64,000 bases of DNA from Rotaria sordida (taxonomy: Eukaryota; Rotifera; Eurotatoria; Philodinida; Philodinidae), in the NCBI GenBank assembly GCA_905250125.1, contig CAJNOL010001200.1:1-64000 (forward strand), written 5' to 3'. Position 1 is the stretch's first letter, and each line of letters opens with the position of its first letter. The notes under the pieces were generated by a model. That model was not told where the DNA came from. It was given only the letters and a program-made list of their open reading frames with translations, and made no database searches. The translations under genes and the position numbers were made by a program. Below, piece by piece: positions 25,675 through 37,600 of this stretch.

Positions 25675-28600
25675 AAATAATCCGACAACAACACCCATAA
25701 CAATAAATAAAGAATGGCAAAGACGTGTAACACAAGAAATGCGTCATCATCTTGTACAAAAAATTATAACGGCACTTATACCAATAACTGATACAGGTGC
25801 TATGCGTGATAAACGTATTATTAACTTAGCTAATTATGCACGACGTGTTGAAAATGATACATTTGAAGTAGCTAATAATCAAGAAGAATATTTTCATAAA
25901 TTAGCTGAAAAAATTTATAAAATACAAAAAGAATTAGAAGATCGTCGAGAAAAAAAACGTTTACAAGATATGCAATTAGCTGCACAAATATCATCAACAA
26001 CAGGACAAATATCATCAACAAATGATTTTAATAATAAAATTCATTCAAATTTAGATACAATGACCGGTGATCAGGGTCTACCACCAAATCGTATAGCACC
26101 ATTAAATGATTATATAACACCATCAACAACTGGAAATATTCTTCAACAACAAACAATTAAATCTGAACCATTAATGACATTAACAAATCGAACAATGTTA
26201 AATAATAATAATAACAATAATAATAATAATACTTCAACATCAGGAACATTTACAATAACAAATGTTCCATCGAATGAAAATTTAAATTTTCTTTTAAATG
26301 GTGATACAACAATAAATAATACAACTCATGATATTGATATGATGGATACAACAAGAAATACTATTGATACAAATCAATTTAAAACTGAAGCATTTTCACC
26401 AAAAAATTCTTATCAAGTATGATATTTTTATTGATACTTGATGAAAGACCTATTCGTTTTTGTTTTGTTTTTTAAATAAGTATATTATCATTCAAAAAAT
26501 TCTATTCATAATATGAATATGATATTAAACGAGAGAAAGATAACTACGATTTTTTTTTGAAGAATTATTAATGTTTATTTGGCTTCGAAACCTTCAAATG
26601 GAAGCCATTAAAAAATAGAATCAAGAGAATTTTTAATAATTTATCATACTTAATATAATCAACTCTAATAAGAATTAATTAAGCTGATTATCAGATTAAG
26701 TTTAGATAAGTTAATCAAAAAAAAAATATTATAATCGATTGAAAGTCATTAAAGTTTTGAGTTTATGATTTTGAAATAAGTTGTTCTCTATATCAAATAA
26801 AACCAATCTCAAAAGCCTTCTTATAAGACATTTAGCTTAGAAATAAAGGCTGCCGTTGACGTGCACACATCGATATAGTTAAATTTTTAGGTTTTTATAG
26901 TATATGTAAGATACTCACAATTCTAAATTTCCTTAATGGTTCGATAGAACTCATCGAGTTGTATAAGAAAGAGCATTTCACAAAATCGTTCAAGACTTCG
27001 TTACTTTTAAATATAAGAGAAAATTAACTCAAAATTTTAATAAAAAAAACTGTTTGCACAATCTCTACGAAAACATTTCTTCAACTATCGTTTTGTATTA
27101 TCCTGCAGAAATGCAATAAGGAAGTAGTTCATTTATTATAACGAGACGTAATTCATATACGATCTTTGACGCGGGATGCCAGGGGTGTTGTTAAGGTGCC
27201 TGTAATGATCTCTGACTGGTGTCTGTCAAGATCTGTGAGAAGAATGGAAATGAGTCTAAATTTTTACTCCTTATACTCTTTCTTTCGTAATTCGATGAGC
27301 TCTATCTAATCATTACAAAAAAAAACTGTTGAAATTTAGAATTACAAGCACCTTATATATATATATACTATTGAGAATTATAAATTCTAATTAATTTCTT
27401 ATAAATTTAGCCATCAACATTTTCAACAATTAAAAAAGAAGAAATTCCACATGATAATTATTCTCATTTACCAACAAATTCAACAACAACAACAACAACA
27501 ACAACAACAGTAATGATTAAATCTCATTCAGAATCATCAACTAATGATGATATAAAACCAAAAATACCACAAATTGATGCGTCAAGTAAACAATTACCTA
27601 AACATCCTGTACAATTTACACCTGAAGATTTACGTGCACATCTTGAACCAATTATTCATAAAATGATTGCTTGTGAAGATTCTAATCCATTTCGACAACC
27701 TGTTGATCCAGTTGCACTTAATATTCTTGATTATCCAACAATAGTTAAACATCCAATGGATATATCAACAATGCATAATAAATTATTACATGGAGAATAT
27801 AAAACTCCATTACAATTCTGTGATGATGCATGGCTTATGTTTAATAATGCATGGCTTTATAATAAAAAAACTACACGTGTTTATAAAATGTGTACAAAAC
27901 TTTCCGAAATATTTGCTGAAGCTATTGATCCTATTGTACAATCATTAGGTTATTGTTGTGGTCGTCAATATGTATATTTACCACAAGTTATGTTTTGTTA
28001 TGGTAATCAATTATGTTGTCAAATACCACGTGATGGTAATTATTATTATTATAACAATCCAGAACCATCACGAATAAATTTATCCGGTGATAAATATACA
28101 TTTTGTGCTAAATGTTTTGATTCAGTTAAAAATGAATCAATATTTGTCGGTGATGATCCAGCTCAAACATTAGTTGAAATACCAAAAAATTTATTTCTAT
28201 CAGCTAAAAATGATATACAAGAACCTGAAACAATGATTGATTGTATTGTTTGTACACGTCGTTGGCATCAAGTATGTGCATTACATATAGATCAAATATG
28301 GCCTGAAGGTTTTATATGTAATACATGTATAAATGAATATAATATAAAACGTAAAGACAATCGTTATATAGCACCAAAATTAACAGTAACTGATTTAGCA
28401 ACACGATTAGAAAAACGTGTTAATGATTTTTTACGTAATGAAGCTTGTCCTACAGGTCGTGTTACAATTCGTATATTAGCAGCTAGTGATAAAATATGTG
28501 AAGTAAAACCACGTTTAAAAAAATATTATCCAAATCAAGTACCTGATGGTTATCCATATCGAACAAAAGCTATATTTGCTTTTCAAGAAATTGAAGGTGT

Positions 28601-31600
28601 TGATGTTGTTCTATTTGGTATGCATGTACAAGAATATGATGGACGTTGTCAAGCACCAAATACACGACGTGTTTATGTATCTTATTTGGATTCAGTACAT
28701 TTTTTTCGACCTAAACAATATCGTACAGATGTTTATCATGAAATTTTAATTGGATATTTGGATTATGCTAAACAACTTGGATATGTTTATGCACATATAT
28801 GGGCATGTCCACCAAGTGAAGGTGATGATTATATATTTCATTGTCATCCACCTGAACAACGTGTACCAAAACCAAAACGTTTACAAGATTGGTATAAAAA
28901 AATGCTTGATAGAGCTATTGTTGAACGTGTTGTTATTGATTATAAGGTAAAGATTTTATTAATTAAATATTTATTGAGAGATACATACACACACACACAC
29001 AAAAAAAAACAATTTTTATTTGATAAAATCTATGAGACAAATTATTGATTAAGATTAGGTTTTCTCGTGATCGCTTGTTGACATTTTTTCGAGTATTTTA
29101 ATTCTAGTATCATGATTTATTGAGTAAATTTGAATATTTATTTTTGGCCAAAATGATCAGCACAATGCACTCAACAAAGTTCTATAGACAAAAATATCTA
29201 TTTGGTCGTTGGTAATGTTGGCTACAGTTTTTTAAGATTTTCAACTTGAAACCTTGAAAACTGGACATATTTTAAGCTATAGTAATGGATAAAAGTGTTC
29301 GCCTACGGCGATTTCGGTCATTGTATGTTCTGAAGGTCTAAAAATTTGTGTACACATACTTCATCAAGAATGTAGGTCATTGACATTGCGATGCTGTTAT
29401 TGCTTAATTTCATAGATAGTTATGATGGATGGAATCTATTTTTTGCTCTGAGCATTATAACATAAAGAAAGACTACTTACAAAATTTTGCATTGTTTATT
29501 ACTACAAATATGATTAATTCTAAGTTCATTTGTTTGAATATTGATGTTTCTGGATCCTTGAAATTAACAAGATTATTATCTAAGTTTCATTTCTCTTTTG
29601 TATAAGATTTGCTTTTGAATTCATTTCATTGAACTATCATTAATTTATTGATGTTCAAACGGTAGTAGATGTTTTCTCTCCACAACAATGAGCATAGTCT
29701 TTGAAAGGATTGATGAACTTCAATGAAATTATTACTATAGATAGCTGACATATACCATTACATATTGAGGAATTGGCTGACATAAAATATTCTTCTTTTC
29801 CGAGGTTATGAGGCTGACAACAACAACAACAACAGGTACCGCCCATCCTAACTGTCTTTTTGTAATTAAACAATAACGACACTGCAATGTCAATGACCTA
29901 CATTCTTGAAGATTTTTGTCTACTACTGTAAATATCCTAATTAGAATTCCAATTTTTAGAGAAGGGCAATATTTTATCGAGATTTTCTCTTTCGAAGAGG
30001 CGATTTAAAACCCCGAAACGACAAACACCAACTTTTGGAAGCCTAGACATATAGTACATGGTATAATAAATACAAACTTCGAGAGGGCAAACTCGCTGTT
30101 CAAAAGGGTGTTGCTCCTTCGGCTCTCATGCTGGATGTAATATTGATTGAGAAATGTCTTCTATTGTGAGGAGGAATTTAGTTATAATTAATAAGAGTTA
30201 GAATGTTTATTTGAATGTTATATTTTATTTATTATTAATTTAGGATATTATGAAAGATTGTTTGGATAATCAAGTACAAACTGCTCTTAATATTCCATAT
30301 TTTGAAGGTGATTTTTGGGCAAATATTATAGAAGAAAGTATTAAAGGTATGTTTTATTATTGATGATAAAATAGAATTTTATTTAATTTTTTTTTAATTA
30401 TGTTAAGAACTTGATCAAGAAGAAGAAGATCGAAGGAAACAAGAAGTTGAAGCAGCACGAGCAATGGAAGATGGAGGTTTAGAGGATCCTATTGAACCAG
30501 AAGATCCAACAGAAGTCAGTAGAAATATTGTTTTCTTTTTTTTTTTATTGTGTACATCATGTTATAGACAAAATTAGAATTCAATTAGAGATAAATTCAT
30601 ACAATCACATACTTTACTAAAAATAGAGTAGAATGAAATGTTGTTTTGAGATAAGCAGTTGAAATATAGGCTATACACCTTACAATCGAATAAAAAACAA
30701 AAGATTAAAATGTTTTGTCTTATAAATTATTGAATGAGAAAAAGAAAAAAATTCGTTATTCTATTGTATAAATTTATCTTTAATTGAATTTTAATTTTGT
30801 TCAGACAAAACTGAAACTTCATCTCTAATTGATGTGTGTTCGATCAATATTAGAATTTTAATTTTGTCTACAATATAAATATATTTATGTTTATTTTTTC
30901 GTTTTTATATTTATATAGATTTCTGATAAACGTAAATCTGCGAATACATATAAAAAGAAAAACTTGAAGAAAACAACTTCAAATCAACGAAAAGTAGCAA
31001 AAAAACAAATGTCAAATTGTACTGATTTAATATCGAAAATATTTTCAACTATGGAAAAACACAAAGAGGTAAATTATTAATAATAAATTAGTTAAAACAT
31101 ATTTTTATATTCTAAATTTAATTAAAGTGTAATTAGGAATTTATATTTTTACTAACGAATTGTATACGATTAGAGAGACAAACAGCGGACTTTATACAAT
31201 TAGATAGCACATAGGCTCGTGATACAAAACATATCCCCAAATTAGACTTATCGTTTACAACTTTCAAAATACTATAAGGTTTTGACTCCAGAACCGGATA
31301 TGCATAGGTTTGTAGAGGAAGACTTTCTCTACCTAATGATGTATGTACTATTAAGTTCTATTGTGTACTATTGATATTTCAACAGTAATATACCACAAAT
31401 TGAGTTTTGTGCTAATTGAAAATCAGTAGATATTGAATTGAAAAAACTTATGAAATTTATCATAGACTAGTGAATGAGAGTTCTTGACTAAGTTTTCATT
31501 GAGCTTTTTTTAACTTCTGATTCTCTGTCAGTGACGCATGAATGTTCCCAGCTGTTCAATTGCCGTTCATCTGAAACTATTACTATTCGATTCTGCACTT

Positions 31601-34013
31601 GTTGAGTTATGAGACGTTTCACGTGAGTTTTTGTCTTATGCTGAGAATGTAGATAACCGATTTTCGAACTGAAATTTTGTCCATAGATAAGTCTTATAGT
31701 CATTAGAAACGCTTCCAAGTTTCAGCCAAAACGAACGTGTTCTTGCTAAGATATTTACATTTCAAAGAAGCGGCTGCGTTTCAAAACAAAGGACGTTTCT
31801 ATGATAAGTTGCTATCTTGTACAAATACGTTTATCCTAGCTGAAACTTTGGAATATTTCTAATGACTTTATAAAGTCTATCTATGGACAAAATTTGATCA
31901 TCCAGGTTCTCAGTGAAGTTAAAATCGAGTAAAATGCGATTAACGTAACAAGTGAAAATTAAATCAAAACAGACTCTTTTACAAAACATCATGATCGATT
32001 GAATAATAATAGTTTCAAGCAAAAAGCAATTCTCATTATATAAAATATAATTTCAAAAAAAAAAAAAAGAAAAAAAATTTCTTCATCAATCTATATTTCT
32101 CTAGGCATTTTTTGTTATTCGTCTTCGTAATCCAATAGCATCATGTCCAGCTGTAAATGATACTGATGCACTTATTCAATGTGATCTAATGGATACTCGA
32201 GATGCATTTTTAAATTTTGCTCGTGATAAACATTATGAATTTTCATCATTACGTCGTGCAAGATTTTCCACAATGGCTTTATTATATGAATTACATACAT
32301 CAACAACAGATAAATTTACATATAATTGTAATACATGTCGACAACAATGTGATATACGTTATCATTGTACAATATGTGAAGATTTTGATCTATGTGAAAA
32401 ATGTTATAATATTGAACCAAAACATGAACATAAAATGGAACGTTCTGTTCCATCAATCGTTGAAGATTGTGATCAAAATTCTTCAAATCCTAATGGTAAA
32501 TCTCTAGCTAGTTCACAATTACAACGTCAACAATCAATGCAACGTTGTATTGAAGCATTATTACATGCTGTTAATTGTCGAAATGCTAATTGTGTTAATC
32601 GTAGTTGTTTTCGTTATAAACGTGTTATACAACATACAAAAGAATGTAAAGGAAAAAATAGTCAATGTAATGTATGTAAACAAGTTATATTTCTTTGTTG
32701 GTATCATGCAAAAAGTTGTATGGATCAAAATTGTCAAGTTCCATTTTGTACGAATTTAAAATCTAAAATACAAAAACAACGAGCAACTAGTTTACAAACA
32801 GATAGACGTCGTATGCAAGCTATGATGCAACAAAGAACTAGTACAATCCAACCACAATCACAGCCACAAGGTAAATAATTTTTTGTTTTTAGAAATTTTT
32901 CATGATTAAAGCGATTTAACAATTGGAAAGACTTTTCTCATTAATGGCTATTTTGATGGTTAACATAGTTATACAGCGATAGAGAATATAGATAAAGATT
33001 ATTGAAAGTCCAATAAATCTCGATAATGTTTTCAATAGTAATGTAAAATTTTCACAAGCTATGTTAATTATTCTGTTAAACATCGTTCTCTAAATTTACA
33101 TATCGACTTTTGACAGTCAATTTCTGTCTAGAATCTTAAATATTACGAAAAAAAAAAACTTCAAATCAATACAGTAAATATTAAAAATGAGCTGTTTCTT
33201 ATCTTAGATACAATTTGATTCATATTCAGTTATTATCTAAATATGAAAAAAACAAACCAACAATCTTTCAATATTGAAAAATTATTTATTTTCTTTTTAG
33301 TATCAATTCCTTCATCCCGTTCTGATTCAATATCAAATTCTTCTCATATATCTACTTATGATTCCTCATTATCAAATTCAACAATAAATAATACTTCAAC
33401 AGGTAAACCATCAGTAACACTTATTCGTACACCTCAACAGCAACAAAATTGGCATAATCAATCTCCACAACCAACATATATCATGTCACAAAAACCAAGT
33501 AGTGGTAAACCACTTAATAATTTATCTCAACAACAACAATCGCCAAATCAATTAAATTTATTAATTAATCGAGTTAAACAAGATTCATCAATGGATGATC
33601 AACAAGTAACAGATATCAATGGTCAAAATCAACAACCACAACCACAGCCACAACCACAACCACAACCTATGTTTTCATCATTATTAAATAAAACTCCAAC
33701 TAATCGTTTATCATCAACATTTATTCAACCACAACAATGGTATTCAACTACACCTCAACAACAATTTAATCCACCACCTAATTATACAACAGCAACACGT
33801 GCTCGTTATACACCTATAATGCAACAGCAAACTCAAAGTCAACCATCACCACAAACATTAATAGCACCATTAAGATCGAATTCTTCAACACCACCACCAT
33901 CAACTTATATAACACGAACAAGTTCAACACCAAATCTAACTCGACCACCATTAATACGACCTTCTCAATATTCTACTCAGCAACAACAACAACAAGATCC
34001 ATCTGTACGTTAG
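21211..34013 (+). CDS. CREBBP/EP300 homologue: CBP/p300 histone acetyltransferase, complete, nine exons
   Basis: Nuclear coactivator that acetylates histones and transcription factors. Exons: 21211-21283, 21376-22100, 25082-26416, 27411-28946, 30244-30346, 30408-30514, 30919-31068, 32105-32870, 33301-34013; all phases agree, giving 1,835 aa. Residues 1-24 carry a basic KKFR motif as in the vertebrate N terminus. Then follow a Gln/Asn-rich tract, TAZ1 (about 326-418), a poly-Asn run, KIX (about 476-560), bromodomain (781-890, with the YNKKT Asn near 862), RING/PHD (894-1020), HAT (about 1030-1290, including HIWACPPSEGDDY with Trp1175 and DWYKKM with Tyr1206, and LPYFEGDFW-like IPYFEGDFW), a Lys-rich autoinhibitory-loop-like segment in exon 7, ZZ (1411-1455) and TAZ2 (1478-1575). 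The last 237 residues are Gln/Pro/Ser-rich. No NCBD-like motif was seen. The joins HKE/AFFVIRL and SIK/ELDQEEE match the family exactly. Confidence 0.95.
21478..22080 (+). repeat. CAA-rich tracts coding for polyglutamine in CBP exon 2
   Basis: Runs of CAA codons around 21480, 21535, 21758 and 22025-22070 encode Gln tracts in the N-terminal activation region. They are almost pure CAA with little CAG, in line with the AT-rich codon use of the gene. Confidence 0.8.
23050..23348 (+). repeat. TIR repeat family B, copy 1 (CBP intron 2)
   Basis: The ends are inverted copies of GCATAGATAGAA (23050-23061 and 23337-23348). The core from about 23135 to 23310 is highly similar to the reverse complement of about 54880-55060: shared strings include AAGACTCTTGCAACATT-like sequence and ATTAAATATATAATGAAGTT. 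ACCGGTAGA-type sequence lies near the right end. No coding potential; a non-autonomous element of about 300 bp. Confidence 0.75.
23471..24176. repeat. Palindromic (foldback) element 3 (CBP intron 2)
   Basis: The ends are inverted: ATTCAGTATGGAAATTAAGGG at the left minus its last base matches ATTCGAATGGAGATTAAGGG on the opposite strand at the right. Internally GATTTCCGTGCGTCC near 23651 is mirrored by GAGACGCACAGAATC near 23964, and CGCCATTTCAAA by TTTAAAATGGCG. The arms meet near 23830. A 706-bp MITE-like foldback with no gene. Confidence 0.7.
24264..24915. mobile_element. Palindromic Tc1/mariner-type MITE (CBP intron 2)
   Basis: A nearly full-length palindrome of 652 bp. Both ends begin CAGTG and are flanked by TA dinucleotides (24262-24263 and 24916-24917). 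The left end, CAGTGCGCATCAAAAGACTG, matches the reverse-complemented right end, CAGTGTGCGTCAAAAGTCTG. CAGTG ends followed by TCAAAAGT and a TA target duplication are the hallmark of Tc1/mariner elements. The arms mirror each other inward (AGAGCTCATCGA near 24496; its mirror near 24715). No transposase is encoded. Confidence 0.85.
25578..25672 (+). repeat. AAT/AAC trinucleotide repeat coding for poly-Asn in CBP
   Basis: A run of about 30 AAT and AAC codons between TAZ1 and KIX encodes an uninterrupted Asn tract. The left half mixes AAT with AAC while the right half is nearly pure AAT, suggesting recent slippage on the right side. Confidence 0.9.
26890..27372. repeat. Palindromic element 5 (CBP intron 3)
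   Basis: Left part (TAGTATATGTAAGATACTCA, then ATTCTAAATTTC, then GATAGAACTCATCGA) is mirrored at the right (ATTCGATGAGCTCTATC near 27290, GAAATTTAGAAT near 27335, TATATACTATTGAG near 27363). The GATAGARCTCATCGA motif is shared with the mariner-type MITE of intron 2, so the two elements may be related. The middle is not palindromic. Confidence 0.55.
28947..30243 (+). other. CBP intron 4 with inverted repeat
   Basis: The GTAAAG donor and TTTAG acceptor bound a 1.3-kb intron. About 29355-29425 (AAGAATGTAGGTCATTGACA and following) is inverted at about 29880-29925, near the TGTCAATGACCTACATTCTT string. Between them lie a GTT/CAA microsatellite (CAACAACAACAACAACAG near 29818) and AT-rich DNA. A (CA) run lies at 28985-29002 at the intron's left side. 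Confidence 0.6.
30565..30870. repeat. Short TIR element (CBP intron 6)
   Basis: The left end, TAGACAAAATTAGAATTCAA, and the reverse complement of the right end, TAGACAAAATTAAAATTCTA, match over about 22 bp and enclose 306 bp without coding potential. A second, inner inverted pair (CAATTAGAGAT near 30579 and ATCTCTAATTGA near 30821) is present. MITE-like. Confidence 0.6.
31480..31990. repeat. Palindromic (foldback) element (CBP intron 7)
   Basis: ATTTTGTCCATAGATAAGTC near 31674 is mirrored by GTCTATCTATGGACAAAATT near 31876, GTCATTAGAAA near 31700 by TTTCTAATGAC near 31856, and AAGTTTCAGC near 31719 by GCTGAAACTT near 31840. Outer arms weaken toward 31500 and 31980. Short frames on both arms are by-products of the palindrome. 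Confidence 0.65.
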
Positions 34014-34625
34014 TGTGTTTGATTTTTCTTTTTCATTTTGATTTTGTCTGTACATGTTTGTTTTCTTCTTCTTTTTTTTTTCTCTCTTACGTTTATCCTT
34101 CTTTTTTACGTATATCTTTGATACACACTATTAACCTCGTCCGTTGGTTTTTTTGCTCGTGTGTGCGCGTGTGTGTATGTCCGTTCGTTTCCTACATTAT
34201 CAAACATAAGAAAATAAAAATAGTTACTTTTGAAACAGGAACGATTTTATTTTTTTGCTTGAGAAAAAGAAGAACTTATGTGCGTATGTATATAGATTTG
34301 AGATATTCATTCAACAGCATGCGCTTGGTTCTATCTTTTCTATTAAATTTTTTTTTTTGTGTTGTTTGTCGCGTGCTTTGCTCTTTCTTTTTCTTCGGTT
34401 TTTTTCTTTTCTTTCACGTTTCTTTTTACAAAAAAAAAAAAAAACAAAACCTAAACAAGAAGAACCGTGTGTATATCGGTTTGGTTTGTTTTTCTTTATC
34501 TTTTTCTTTTTTATTCATTGTCGTTTTCCTTGAACATTTTTTGGTTTTTGTTGTTGTTTCTCTTCTCAACTGTCAAGTTGTTTTTTTCTTTTTTTTTCTT
34601 TTGATATGTGAATAATAAAACAAAA
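34014..34625 (+). terminator. CBP 3' UTR with polyadenylation signal
   Basis: After the stop at 34011-34013 the DNA is extremely T-rich for 600 bp, which creates a long but meaningless open frame of Phe, Leu and Ser codons. A canonical AATAAA sits at 34614-34619 and is the likely polyadenylation signal. Confidence 0.6.
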
Positions 34626-37600
34626 ACAACATGAAATATTTTTGTTAAATTATAACAAATAGTAAGGGTTGATTATGATATAAATCATTTGTTTCAAAGT
34701 TTTTTAAATATTCAAATATTCATAAGTTCTGAAATCGGGTCACTTTTTGATGGTTCATACCGAGTCAAGAATTGCTCATGCCCACTCGATTCGGTTCAAC
34801 TTAAAATGACACTATTAAAAAGTATATTTCTTTCACAAAAAGGATTTCCTAAAACGATGGAATTCCACAATCATTGCAGTCATTTATTAAAATATTGTTA
34901 TAAATTTATTATCATAGTGATTACACGAAAAAGCAGCGTGAATGACAAGTCGAATTACCTTATTGAAATGAAAGAGCAAGAAGCGTTCGGGGATATTCCA
35001 ACTTCTTGACGACTATCATTAACACTGTTCTATTTCAGTAACATTTCTGCCACTTAATGCAGTTGATAGTGTACTCGACGTTGTGTGTGTAGATCAGGAG
35101 CGTCATAGAACCGAATAAAATGCTCTACTTTTATTTTGTTGGCTAAATGAAACTTCTGAAACGTTCACATAATAAGGATTTCTAATTGTTATCAGTTGCG
35201 AGGTACAAAACCCGTGTACGAAATTTTGATAAAAAGTCAGAATAAAAATGCTTAGTTTTTGAGTGAAAATCGATTACAATGATGCTATATGAAAGCAAAT
35301 TTTTTTTCGTTTTAAAGATCGATTTTCATCGATTTTAGTCTTTTTCTAATCAATTGTTTGAAAAGTTTGTTTTTCAATCGAATTTAATTAGTACTATTTT
35401 AATTGATGTTTTAATTAGAAAAAAATCAAGTTCAGACGGAGGAGATCCTGGTATCTATAGGGTTATTTTCAAGTTAAATATTTATCTTTTGATTTCTTCT
35501 TGAATTTTGTATCGCAGATCTTCAGTATATTATTCAAGAAAACCATAGTAATCTAAAAAAAGACGACAAAGAATTATTTCGTGCGTACTTCATACTTTTA
35601 TTGAAATTGTAATTTTTGCACTTTCATGAAAATGGATTTCTTTGAAAGTTATTCGAATGATTATTAATTGAATAACAATCGTCAAATATGAAAACATAAG
35701 TATAATAAATATTTGTTGCTTCATAAAATATAACATTGTTTTTTACTGCGTTATCTAGAGATAGATGATATAATCTGTTTTAACGAAAAAAATATTTAGT
35801 CGACAATAAGAAAAAGAACATTTTCTTATCGAATAAATCATGTATTATAATTTTCACTATTACGCATAAATTCTATCATCACATTATATGACATGACAAT
35901 GCTCTTCGAATTAATGAGATAAGGATATATTATATTATGATCCATACATGTCCATGTAGTATATCATTTCTCTTGAGATAAACAAATTATTATTTCTCTA
36001 TCGAATATTATTCTTGAGTCAGTACATTGAAAGTTAGTAGAGATAATGAATAATACTGCAGGCAGTTAAATATTTCAATAGAGAACAAAAAAAAAACAGC
36101 TGAGTGTTGTATGTTAGCTAGACATAATAGATTGTTTTTCAAATCTTCTACGTTAATTGAGAATTTTTTTTTCAAAAAAAAAAACAAATGAACTTTTTGT
36201 ATTATTTAATATTATATATCTATATTTGACATCAACGATGGATCAGTTTGTTTTCTGTTTAAGTGTACATGTGTAATATGCAAAACATACAATAATTATC
36301 ATAGAACAAACTTCTTATTATTTCTGTTTTATTTATATAACGTAAAGTTGATAGAACTCTTTTGTCGGTTTATTATAGTCTTATTAATTTATAAGAATTT
36401 CCAGTTTCTCTAACTATACACTTGTAAATAATCAAGAATAATTTTTCTTCATTTAACGAGAGAACAGATTAAATGGTCATGTGTTTTCCATTTCAATTTT
36501 CAATCGCTTAATACGTTGTATTACAAAGACAAATTCTGTGCACGCAATTTTTAATGCTGCGAAAAAGATCATGTTTTAGTATACGATCAATTCATTTTCT
36601 TATTTCATCAATTAATAAATCATAGTTTTAATTTTATCCCATTGAATATTGTTGGTGATAACGTCTCACACATAATAATCTGGAATATTGAGATCAGGAT
36701 TGTTTAGTGGTCATCTGTGAGATACGAAATTTTCTTCACATCTTGTCAATGATTCTTGATTAGTTCAAACTTATTGATAATCATCAATATCTATTCATCG
36801 AAAGAGGATTTTATCTCAGATTCACTCTCTAGTTGAAGTCTTTAAAATATCTATAAATTTTTCTATGACATTGTTCTGTGTTTTGATAGCAAAATTAACA
36901 TTGTGTTGTTGTTTATCAACAAGCAAGAAATTATGATGTGTTCGCAAATAAACATCAAACACGTTTGATTTAGAAACGAAAGTGACACGTTTTTCATCAG
37001 TTAAACTTCTTCTTCTTTTGCTCTTTGCTTAATTGTGAACGATATGACAATAAAAGATACCACAACAATACATTGAACTTTTTCGGTGTTATTAAAAAAA
37101 TCAATATTTTTAGAATGGGATCACTTCTATATAAAATACCGAAAAACAAAATGGCTAATATTTCTAGATTTTGATTATCAACTTTATCTTTCATTGTAAA
37201 AGACTTTCAATCAAAGTACAGTCTAAAATTTGATGAATAAAAAACAGAGAAAGTGTAGAGTGAAAATTTTCATCACAGATATTTTGCTATGAAATAAAGT
37301 TTCCTGTATCTTATTTCATACTGATTCTGAAAATCATGTTTATTTCTAATAAAAAAAAAAAACTTTTCGTAATCAAAAGTTAGAAATACTAGTCGTCTTT
37401 TTTTTGGGTATTGTACATAGAAATGTTCCTATTCTAAAAATAATGACGTTTATTTTTTTACTAATATTAAAAAGTTCAAGGTTTCGATCAGAAGCTTTGA
37501 TATCATAACATCACTCAGCGTACAGAAAAATTGACTGGGAGTACAATTGCCATTTTCATCAATCATGTTTTGCAAATTTTTAATTATCATATAGACCTTT

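Noticed and set aside
25533-25759. Two Tyr- or Ile-rich minus-strand frames
   Set aside because: Antisense shadows of the AAT/AAC repeat that codes for poly-Asn in CBP.
21390-29048. Separate genes suggested by stops at 22109, 26422 and 29048
   Set aside because: Each stop lies just past a good GT donor, phases match the next exon, and domain order is that of one CBP/p300 protein.
34013-34615. 200-codon open frame right after CBP
   Set aside because: It is almost only Phe, Leu, Ser, Val and Lys from a T-rich 3'UTR; no motif, and it overlaps the CBP stop.
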